Source: Treponemataceae bacterium (GTDB lineage: Bacteria; Spirochaetota; Spirochaetia; Treponematales; Treponemataceae). From it: DNA of 51,316 nt. The notes beneath the pieces were generated by a model, which saw only the letters and a program-made list of their open reading frames with translations, searched no databases and had not been told where the DNA came from. The DNA lies in NCBI GenBank assembly GCA_024680915.1, contig JAILBN010000064.1:1-51316 (forward strand), read 5' to 3'. Both the position numbers and the translations under genes were made by a program. Shown here piece after piece: positions 17,656-25,029 of this stretch. How positions within the stretch are numbered: position 1 is the stretch's first letter; the number at the start of each line of letters is the position of its first letter.

Positions 17656-17680
17656 ATCGACAGTTGAAGATATATAAATA
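17656..17680. promoter_or_regulatory. ArsR-box candidate upstream of the thioredoxin-like gene
   Basis: ATCGA, 7 bases, AGATATATAAATA, matching 16604-16628 at all 18 outer positions. It lies between the permease stop and the GGAGG of the thioredoxin-like gene. Confidence 0.6.
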
Positions 17681-17700
17681 TTTTAATCAGGAGGCTTTAA

Positions 17701-17886
17701 ATGAGCGATTGTTCTTGTAAAGGAAGCTATGATCCAGCTTCTGTCTTAGAAAAGGAAAAGGTCGAAAGTGTAATAGTACTTGGAAGCGGCTTCAAAAACT
17801 GCCAAAAATTTCATCAGAATGTGATTGATGCTTTGACAGAAATGAAGCTTGAACTTGAGCCGGAATATGTAAGGGATATGCAGTGA
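17701..17886 (+). pseudogene. Truncated thioredoxin-like (small disulfide) protein
   Basis: A 61-residue protein starting MSDCSCKG with CAGGAGGC 6 bases upstream. VIVLGSGFKNCQKFHQNVIDAL matches the first half of the small redox-active thioredoxin-like proteins that accompany UPF0718 permeases, where the motif is GSGCKNC; here the first active-site Cys is Phe (codon TTC). Relatives run to about 110 residues with a second beta-beta-alpha half containing a cis-Pro; here a stop follows EYVRDMQ. With one Cys and half a fold, a normal redox role is unlikely. Confidence 0.65.
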
Positions 17887-17892
17887 CCGGCG

Positions 17893-17934
17893 CTTGGTAT
17901 CAACCAAGGGCGGATCTGCATATTCTTTATCCGC
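17893..17934. terminator. Two adjacent hairpins between convergent genes
   Basis: CTTGGT-ATCA-ACCAAG (17893-17908) and GCGGAT..ATCCGC (17910-17934) lie between the thioredoxin-like remnant and the convergent aminotransferase gene; probably terminators. Confidence 0.45.
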
Positions 17935-17946
17935 ACAGGGCTTCGT

Positions 17947-19146
17947 TCATTTCGTGTACTCGTCCACCATATCTTTTATACGGCTCAGAGCAGTCTTTAT
18001 CTTGGCTATGTCCGTGGCATAACAGCAGCGGATAAAGCCTTCTCCGCCCGCACCGAATACGTTTCCGGGCACAACTGCCACCTGATGATTCTCTATAAGC
18101 TTGGTGGCGAATTCCTCGGAGGAAAGCCCTGTCTTGCGGATATCCGGGAACATGTAGAAGGCTCCCTCCGGCTCTGCGCAGGGCAGCCCCATCTCCAGGA
18201 AGGCCTTGTACATCAGGTTACGCCTCTGCTGATAGGATATACGCATTTTCTCCACTTCCGCGCTGCCGGTGCGGAGACCTTCCAAAGCCCCGTACTGAGA
18301 CATAATCGGCGCACAGATAGAAGAATACTGGTGAAGCTTGTGAATCTGGGTCATAAGCTCCTCAGGAGCGCAGACATAACCGATACGCCAGCCCGTCATG
18401 GCAAAGGCCTTTGAAAAACCGTTCAGCACGATTGTATAAGGCTTCATTCCAGGGAAGGAGCCTATGGAGACATGCTTGTGGTCATCGTAAACGAGCTCGC
18501 AGTAGACCTCATCACTTAAAACCCAGATCTGATGTTTTTTCACTACCTCGGCAATTTTTTCCAGCTCGGAGGCGGGAATCATACGGCCTGTGGGATTACT
18601 TGGGGAACAAAGCATAAGGGCCTTAGTTCTTGGAGTAATAGCCGCCTCAACCTGCTCAGCTGTTGGGTAAAAGCCATTCTTGGAAGTGTCCATATGAACC
18701 AGCTTGGCATCGCATAGAGCCGCCAGGGGCTGATAGGACACGTAGCAAGGCTCGCAGATAAGAATCTCATCCCCGGGGTTCAAAATAGAACGGAGAACAG
18801 CGTCCACAGCCTCTGAGACACCGATAGTTACGAGGATTTCCTTTTTGGGGTTGTAATCAAGTCCATACTTGGCCTCGTATTCCGCAATGGCCTCCCTCAG
18901 TTCCGTAAGGCCCCAGTTGGAGGTATAGGAGGTGTGTCCCTGCTCCAGGTGGTAATAGGCTTCTTCCCTTATGGCCCAAGGGGTCGCGAAATCAGGCTCG
19001 CCCACACCAAGGGAAATAATGTCATCCCGGCCTATTATAAGGTCAAAGAATTTTCGGATTCCTGACGGTGGAATATCGAGCATTTTGCGCGAAAAACGGT
19101 CTTCACGCGTGTTCAGCTCATCTTTCGTGTTTTTGTCGCAGTTCAT
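17947..19146 (-). CDS. PLP-dependent aminotransferase (class I/II)
   Basis: A 399-residue fold-type I aminotransferase. SLGVGEPDF is the N-terminal substrate loop, SNPTG carries Asn184, SDEVY carries Asp212 and Tyr215, the PLP lysine is Lys246 in NGFSKAFAMTGWR, and GFIRCCYA holds the carboxylate-binding Arg. It resembles the aspartate/aromatic aminotransferases of the AspC/PatA group; the amino acid used is not clear. It overlaps the Lrp-type regulator by ATGA, so the regulator probably controls this gene and senses a related amino acid. Confidence 0.9.
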   Translation of the reverse strand: MNCDKNTKDELNTREDRFSRKMLDIPPSGIRKFFDLIIGRDDIISLGVGEPDFATPWAIREEAYYHLEQGHTSYTSNWGLTELREAIAEYEAKYGLDYNPKKEILVTIGVSEAVDAVLRSILNPGDEILICEPCYVSYQPLAALCDAKLVHMDTSKNGFYPTAEQVEAAITPRTKALMLCSPSNPTGRMIPASELEKIAEVVKKHQIWVLSDEVYCELVYDDHKHVSIGSFPGMKPYTIVLNGFSKAFAMTGWRIGYVCAPEELMTQIHKLHQYSSICAPIMSQYGALEGLRTGSAEVEKMRISYQQRRNLMYKAFLEMGLPCAEPEGAFYMFPDIRKTGLSSEEFATKLIENHQVAVVPGNVFGAGGEGFIRCCYATDIAKIKTALSRIKDMVDEYTK

Positions 19147-19628
19147 GCTGTCACTCCTTCACGGGAGTCTTTCTTCTCATCCACATAGACAATCTCATTC
19201 TCTTTATAAGTCTTAAGCACAAAATGTGTTTTTGTGGAGCGGACTCCGTTAAGGGTGGAAAGCTTTCTTGCCACAAAGAAGGCTACTTCCTGCAAAGACT
19301 CGCCCTCGATGATTACCTGAAGATCATATCCCCCTGACATAAGGTAAAGCGACTTTACCTGGGGGAAGCGGTAGATGCGCTCTGCAATGGCATCGAAACC
19401 ATGCTCCCTCTCCGGGGCGACTTGTATTTCTATAACTGCCTGGACAGCTTTGTTTGTCTGCGTTACTTTTTCCGGGTTCACAATGGCGGAGTATTTAAGG
19501 ATAACCCCGTCCTTTTCGAGTTTATCTATTATGGCCTGAACTTCGGCTTCTGTCTTTTTTGTCATTGCGGCAATGTCTTTAACTGAAAGACGGGCGTTTT
19601 CCTGCAATAAATTAAGAATTTCTTCCAT
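19143..19628 (-). CDS. Lrp/AsnC-family transcriptional regulator
   Basis: A 161-residue regulator. Residues 1-60 form the helix-turn-helix (LLQENARLSVKDIAAMTKK, VQAIIDKLEKDGVI), and the rest is the RAM ligand-binding domain (VEIQVAPEREHGFDAIAERI, LYLMSGGYDLQVIIEG, RSTKTHFVLKTYK). Family members form octamers that respond to amino acids. The start at 19628 has AGGAGG 8 bases upstream; the frame stays open 81 bases further but without a ribosome binding site. First gene of a two-gene operon with the aminotransferase. Confidence 0.9.
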   Translation of the reverse strand: MEEILNLLQENARLSVKDIAAMTKKTEAEVQAIIDKLEKDGVILKYSAIVNPEKVTQTNKAVQAVIEIQVAPEREHGFDAIAERIYRFPQVKSLYLMSGGYDLQVIIEGESLQEVAFFVARKLSTLNGVRSTKTHFVLKTYKENEIVYVDEKKDSREGVTA

Positions 19629-19813
19629 ATGGATTTCCTCCTGATGGCGCACAAGTTGAAACGGCTCGCATAAGGGCGTGTTTGACAAATGGTGCGTATA
19701 TGCGTACATGAGGTGCGCTTTCAGAAAGAGTAGCCTTTTTCATTTGTTTAGGCAAGTGAAACTTCAGCAGGATGGGCACAAACAGGGGGCTCAGACAAAA
19801 AGCAGAAGCGCAA

Positions 19814-19851
19814 TAAAAAAACGCCTCACCAAAACTGATGCAAGGCGTTTT
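19814..19851 (-). terminator. Rho-independent terminator of the chemoreceptor gene
   Basis: On the minus strand AAAACGCCT, a 16-base loop and AGGCGTTTT form a 9-bp stem that runs into a T tract (A run at 19814-19820 on the plus strand). Confidence 0.8.
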
Positions 19852-19905
19852 CATCCTCTGCTTGCACCTTAAAAGGCACAGGCAGGAATCCACATCAAAG
19901 AACTG

Positions 19906-22035
19906 CTAAACCTTGAATCTTCCGATAAGCTGATCCATACCACGGATGTTGGTACGAGTCTCATTGGCCATATCAGAAACCTCCTGGGCGGAACGGTTGA
20001 TCTGCACAGCGCCGGCACTCATCTCGTCCATGCTGCCAAGAACAGTCTCTGCCGTGGCGGTTACGCTCCGCATCTGTAGATTGACTTTATCCACGGCTTC
20101 ATTCATATCCTTTGCGGTGGACTGAACCTGACTTGTGGAGTTGTTGACATCACGAAGAGCCTCAAGGACCTGTTTGGAAGCGGCGTCCTGCTCAGACATG
20201 GCCTGGTCTATCTCGCGGACAAGGTTGCCCGTATCAGAAAGCTTGGAGGTTATGGTACGGAAGGCCTCCCTGGACTGCTGAGAAGAGGAGACTACCTCAC
20301 TTATCGTCTTGGTAATATTCTTCAACTCCTGACCAATATTATGAGACTGCTTGCTTGAGTTCTCGGCAAGGGTCCTTATCTCATCAGCGACGACGGAGAA
20401 ACCAGCGCCCGCCTCACCAGCATGGGCTGCCTCTATAGCCGCGTTCATGGCCAGCAGGTTTGTCTGGGATGCAATGCGGGTAATCACAGAGTTGGCCTCC
20501 ATCAAAAGCTTGGACTGAGAGGCCATCTCCGTCACCTTAGTGTCGACCTCTGCCTGCCGCCCCTGACCTACCTCAGTGACGCTGGTAAGCTCATCAAATT
20601 CATCGTTCATCTTTTTGACGGAATTCGAAACAGAAGCAATGTTTCCCACCATCTGCTCTATAGCTGATGAAGATTCGATTATTCCCGCGCTCTGATTCTC
20701 TATCAGCCCATCAAGAGCCTTGACTTGCCGTACAGAATTCTCCAGCTCCTCATTGGCAGAATTTACAGCTGACATCTGGTGCTCGGTCTGCTTCTTCACT
20801 CCCTCTATATTGGCCATAATCTCAGATATAGCCCCCGCAGTCTCCTGAGAAGACGTACCAAGACTATTACCTATGAGATCCAAAGACTCCTCGGCCACCT
20901 TCAATTCCTGAATAAGGGACTGCTGCCGGCTCAGGAATATATCCACATCCTTGGCAAGATTACAAATCTCATCATTACCCTTTATCCCTATACGGTAGGT
21001 CAAATCTGCTTCATCAGAATCATCCGCAAGATGATGAATAGCCACAGCAACCTTATCCAGGGGCTTAAGTATGAGCCGCCTCAACAAAAGAATCGTCACT
21101 ACGACGATGAAAACACAAAACACAACAATAACTGGAATAACGAGATTCAAGATAGAATTCTGAGTATGGGAGATGATAGTAACGGGAAGACCTATAAAGA
21201 AAAGAGCTCTCTCTTCCTTGTTCTCATTTACTGCTGGTATATAGGCCGTAACATAGTTCTCATCGTTTATTATATTCTGGCCATAGTAAACTTCATTCTC
21301 CTCGTACACGACCTTGTAAATCGTGTCATTATTGAGCTTTGTTCCTGTGATTCTCTCTCCGGCAGCATTCATTATGGATGTAGCGATGCGGACATCATCA
21401 TTGAAAACAGTGAACTCCGCACCAAGCAAAGACTTGTAGTAATCCACGGCTTTATTCGTAGAAAGGTCATCCTCAAGCACTATATATCCATGAAAACCCA
21501 TATCATATACATCCAGGTTATTTATGGCCACGTAGGCGACATTATCACCCACTGTACAGATTTTATATATAGGGCAGGAGACTTTGGCAGAGTAGAAAAC
21601 AGAGGAATACTTAAACTTTGTGCTTCCTTCCATAGATTGATCGGTTGAATAAAGGACTGTTCCTTCTTTGTCTATAATATGAACGGACGTGACAGAAGAA
21701 GCCTGTGCGAACTTACTGAGGTAATTGGAAATACGCATTTTGTTACCATCACGAATCAAGCCAGCGAAATCACCTGATTCATTCACCAAAGTAAGAAAGC
21801 TGAAAAGCTTAGCACCTCTTTCAGTATAATCCGCCTGAAAGGATAATACTTTCTCCGCAATAGATTCCTCAAAATAAGCATCAAGGGAGTTAGACACGGA
21901 AAAAACATTAACGATTATCAGGCAAGTGCCGAAAACCACTAACAAGCCGATTATGGCCCAAATAAAGTTTGTTTTTACTGATCGCTTTTTCTGTATTTTT
22001 AGCTCTGATGAATTGATAACGTCTGCATCAACCAT
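19906..22035 (-). CDS. Methyl-accepting chemotaxis protein
   Basis: A 709-residue chemoreceptor. A first membrane helix (about 25-48, [18 protein letters not shown]) is followed by a periplasmic Cache-type sensor of about 240 residues, a second helix (about 296-320, [19 protein letters not shown]), a HAMP domain, and a cytoplasmic coiled coil. The conserved tip reads [20 protein letters not shown], where CheA and CheW bind. Ligand unknown. The ATG at 22035 has GGAG 7 bases upstream. A sigma-28-like promoter precedes it. Confidence 0.93.
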   Translation of the reverse strand: MVDADVINSSELKIQKKRSVKTNFIWAIIGLLVVFGTCLIIVNVFSVSNSLDAYFEESIAEKVLSFQADYTERGAKLFSFLTLVNESGDFAGLIRDGNKMRISNYLSKFAQASSVTSVHIIDKEGTVLYSTDQSMEGSTKFKYSSVFYSAKVSCPIYKICTVGDNVAYVAINNLDVYDMGFHGYIVLEDDLSTNKAVDYYKSLLGAEFTVFNDDVRIATSIMNAAGERITGTKLNNDTIYKVVYEENEVYYGQNIINDENYVTAYIPAVNENKEERALFFIGLPVTIISHTQNSILNLVIPVIVVFCVFIVVVTILLLRRLILKPLDKVAVAIHHLADDSDEADLTYRIGIKGNDEICNLAKDVDIFLSRQQSLIQELKVAEESLDLIGNSLGTSSQETAGAISEIMANIEGVKKQTEHQMSAVNSANEELENSVRQVKALDGLIENQSAGIIESSSAIEQMVGNIASVSNSVKKMNDEFDELTSVTEVGQGRQAEVDTKVTEMASQSKLLMEANSVITRIASQTNLLAMNAAIEAAHAGEAGAGFSVVADEIRTLAENSSKQSHNIGQELKNITKTISEVVSSSQQSREAFRTITSKLSDTGNLVREIDQAMSEQDAASKQVLEALRDVNNSTSQVQSTAKDMNEAVDKVNLQMRSVTATAETVLGSMDEMSAGAVQINRSAQEVSDMANETRTNIRGMDQLIGRFKV

Positions 22036-22110
22036 ATACAATCTCCATTAAATTATCTTTAGTCTGATTTCAGTCTTGCAATAGCAAAACTAAAGGAAAC
22101 CCTTTTTTAC

Positions 22111-22138
22111 TTATCGGAGTCTTCTTCAATGCTCGTTA
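22111..22138 (-). promoter_or_regulatory. Sigma-28-like promoter of the chemoreceptor gene
   Basis: On the minus strand TAAC, 16 bases, TCCGATAA; the flagellar sigma-28 consensus is TAAA-N15-GCCGATAA. Seven of eight -10 bases match; the spacing is one longer. Confidence 0.45.
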
Positions 22139-22220
22139 TAATATAGCAAGAAAAACTATAATTTTATATAATCAAAACACTCTATAATTTGTAATATAAC
22201 GACTTTACATACAGCATCTT

Positions 22221-24347
22221 ATGAAAATATTGAAAGCAGATTCTATATCATATTCTTATCCCGATTCCCCACACAAGGCAGTAAGGAACATATCCTTCTC
22301 CATAGAAAAAGGCTCTTATACAGCTATATTGGGAGCAAACGGCTCCGGGAAAAGCACCCTGGCCAGGCTTATCTGCGGCTTTCTTAAGCCTGATTCAGGA
22401 AAGCTTATAATGGAAGAAGAAGGGAAAAAAAGGAAAACCGCCTCCACAGGCATAGTCTTCCAAGAACCAAAGCCACAGATTATCGCAGGTATCGTAAAAA
22501 AAGATACGGAGCTGGGGCCAAAAAACCTTGAGAATACAGATAAAGAAGCATCCTTTGCTGCAGACCAAGTCCTTGAGCTGACAAAGCTCAGTGAGAAAAA
22601 AGAAGATTCAGTGCTTACTCTTTCCCTGGGACAGACTCAAAAGCTTGCTCTTTCAGGAATACTGGCCATGTCCCCGGAATTTCTGGTCCTTGATGAAGCG
22701 GTATCTATGGTGGACCCGGAGACACGGAAGGAAATACTACAATTCATAAAGGACTGCAACGAAAAGGGGCAGACAGTAATTTCCATAACCCATGACATTT
22801 CAGAAGCCCTTATGGCTGACCATATACTGACCATGGACGACGGCAAACTGATTTTCGACGGAGGCAAGAAGGAATTCCAAGAAAGCCCCGTCATGGAAAG
22901 CTTGTTCGGGGATCCGGCAAAAAAAAGAGCCGGTAAAAAAACAGAGGATAAAAGAATCCAGTCCTCTCTCATCTTAGAGAACATCTCTTTTGCCTACAAG
23001 GACAATAAGGTCCTGGATGACATAAATATCTCCTTCCAGGCAGGAAGCCTGACTGCCCTGACAGGTATGTCCGGATCAGGAAAATCAACACTGTTCGAAA
23101 TAGCGGCGGGGCTTCTGTCTCCACAGACAGGAAAGGTCCTTGCAAAAAACCGCCCGGCCTTGCTGCTGCAGGACAGCAGTGCGGCACTCTTTGAGGAATT
23201 CGCCGCCGATGACGTGGCCTACGGACCTATAAACAAGGGGATGTCCGGTGCAGAGCTCAAAAGCTGTGTGAAGTCGGCAATGAACATGGCAGGATTGCCC
23301 TTTGAGGACTTCTCTGAAAAAAGAAGCGGAGAGCTTTCCGGCGGACAAAAAAGAAAGCTTTCCGTGGCCGGTATTATAGCCCTGGACTCTGAAGTGATGC
23401 TTTTTGATGAGCCCTGCGCCGGGCTGGATCCTGCCGGCAGAAAGCACATGCTGGAAACCTTCATGAAGCTCCGGGACGCAGGCAAGACCATAATATTCTC
23501 TACCCACAGGTCGGAGGAGGCAGAAATAGCGGACAGGCACCTTATCATTAAAGATGGCAAACTGACAGAGGCTGGAGTTGAAACTCAGCTTTGCCAAAAT
23601 CCGACAGGCAAGGAAGAGGAGAATCCTTCAGCTCTTAAAGTCAGCCCCCCTCTGGACACAGGATTTCTCCTCAACAGACTCAGAAAAACTACGGACGGTA
23701 TATACCAAAAGGGAAATTCTCCCGTCCACAGACTGCCAGCGCCAGTAAAATATCTGGTTTTTCTTCTTTGCTTCATTCCTGGAACGATTTTCTCCAACCT
23801 ATATCTTTCTGCGGCTATGGTCCCTTTGGCAATCATTTACGCCGCGCTGACAGGTCTGAATCTGATAAAGGCCGCGAAAAACGTATTCCGCCTTATTCCC
23901 TGGCTGCTTATCTTCTCTCTTCTACAGCTTATTTTGATCCCCCCTGCGGCGGATGAAGAAATAATCCTGAAGCTGGGCTTTATCATGATCTCATCCGGTA
24001 AAATATTGCTTTTCGTGAACACACTGCTCCATCTTATCTGCGGTATTTTCTGCCTATACGGCTTTCTTCACTCAATCTCAGAGACAGAGGCCGCGGAGGG
24101 CTTCAAAAAGCTGATTCCATCAAAAACGGCCTATCTTGTGATAATAGTACTCTTCCGCTTTATCCCCCTTCTGGCGGACGAGGCCGCTCTTATAATAAAG
24201 GTACAGCTGATAAGGGGCGGTCTTAAGTCAAAGAAGGGCTTCTTCAAGAACCTTAAGGCCCTTCTTCCTCTTTTTGTCCCGCTCATAGTGAGAACGATAC
24301 AGAGGGCAGAGAACATGGCGGACGCATTGACCGCACGCTATTTTTAG
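22221..24347 (+). CDS. ECF transporter energy-coupling module: two ATPases and EcfT fused
   Basis: A 708-residue fusion. ATPase 1 (about 4-235): Walker A GANGSGKST, Q-loop FQEPKPQIIAGIVKKD, signature LSLGQ, Walker B LVLDEA. ATPase 2 (about 247-460): [23 protein letters not shown]. EcfT-like membrane part (about 490-708) with several helices, RGG and a terminal TARYF that match the two Ala-Arg-Gly coupling motifs only loosely. ECF modules power vitamin or metal uptake with separate S components; none is seen nearby, so the substrate is open. There is no clear ribosome binding site before the ATG. A1, A2 and T are usually three genes. Confidence 0.87.
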   Translation: MKILKADSISYSYPDSPHKAVRNISFSIEKGSYTAILGANGSGKSTLARLICGFLKPDSGKLIMEEEGKKRKTASTGIVFQEPKPQIIAGIVKKDTELGPKNLENTDKEASFAADQVLELTKLSEKKEDSVLTLSLGQTQKLALSGILAMSPEFLVLDEAVSMVDPETRKEILQFIKDCNEKGQTVISITHDISEALMADHILTMDDGKLIFDGGKKEFQESPVMESLFGDPAKKRAGKKTEDKRIQSSLILENISFAYKDNKVLDDINISFQAGSLTALTGMSGSGKSTLFEIAAGLLSPQTGKVLAKNRPALLLQDSSAALFEEFAADDVAYGPINKGMSGAELKSCVKSAMNMAGLPFEDFSEKRSGELSGGQKRKLSVAGIIALDSEVMLFDEPCAGLDPAGRKHMLETFMKLRDAGKTIIFSTHRSEEAEIADRHLIIKDGKLTEAGVETQLCQNPTGKEEENPSALKVSPPLDTGFLLNRLRKTTDGIYQKGNSPVHRLPAPVKYLVFLLCFIPGTIFSNLYLSAAMVPLAIIYAALTGLNLIKAAKNVFRLIPWLLIFSLLQLILIPPAADEEIILKLGFIMISSGKILLFVNTLLHLICGIFCLYGFLHSISETEAAEGFKKLIPSKTAYLVIIVLFRFIPLLADEAALIIKVQLIRGGLKSKKGFFKNLKALLPLFVPLIVRTIQRAENMADALTARYF

Positions 24348-24471
24348 GCTTTGTGCCTTTTAACCTTTCAGGGCGTGTGACCGGGGCAGGACTTCCTCTA
24401 ACAGATACAGGCCCTAAAGGGAATATAGAATTTCAGAGGGACGGTCATAGCCCCAAACTGACGGAGGATTT

Positions 24472-25029
24472 ATGGAAAGAGAACTTAAAATATGTCCTTG
24501 CTGCGGCAAAGAAAAGCTTGAATATAAAAACCGGCGGCATTGGGTCTGCCCTGACTGCGGCTTCGACCTATACAACAATGTGGCGGCGGCAGCTGGTATT
24601 ATTTTTTACCTTGACGAGGAAAGTGTCATTTTTGCAAAGCGGGCAAAAGAACCGAAGAAGGGGATGCTGGATCTGCCCGGCGGCTTCACCGACCCTGACG
24701 AAACTATGGAAGAAACCTGCATCCGTGAGTGTATGGAAGAAACAGGAATCACCATATCCCCTGAAAAATTGGAGTATGTGGCTAACTTTCCTAACACCTA
24801 CAATTACAAAGGCATAGAATACAAAACCTGTGATTTCTTCTTTGCCTATCATCTTGATAGAAGGGTTTTTGAAGAATTCATGGCTCAAAAAGAAGAGGTG
24901 TCGGACTTTGTTGAGATGAAGGTCTCTACCGAAGAGGATGTGGATAAGCTTCCTTTGGCCTTCGTATCCGGCAGGGCTGCTCTTAAAGCCTATGTCAAAA
25001 AGAGAAATGCCGCCCGCAATGCAAGATAA
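24472..25029 (+). CDS. Nudix hydrolase with N-terminal zinc ribbon
   Basis: A 185-residue protein. CPCC and CPDC in the first 35 residues form a zinc ribbon as in NADH pyrophosphatase-like Nudix proteins. The Nudix box is complete: GGFTDPDETMEETCIRECMEETGI read in pieces as G-x5-E-x7-RE-x2-EE-x-G. It probably hydrolyses a nucleoside diphosphate derivative; the exact one is unknown. GGAGG lies 4 bases before the ATG. The helicase start overlaps its 3' end. Confidence 0.9.
   Translation: MERELKICPCCGKEKLEYKNRRHWVCPDCGFDLYNNVAAAAGIIFYLDEESVIFAKRAKEPKKGMLDLPGGFTDPDETMEETCIRECMEETGITISPEKLEYVANFPNTYNYKGIEYKTCDFFFAYHLDRRVFEEFMAQKEEVSDFVEMKVSTEEDVDKLPLAFVSGRAALKAYVKKRNAARNAR

Noticed and set aside
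20779-21648. 289-residue plus-strand frame opposite the chemoreceptor
   Set aside because: It lies wholly inside the well-supported MCP gene and shows no domain or start signal.
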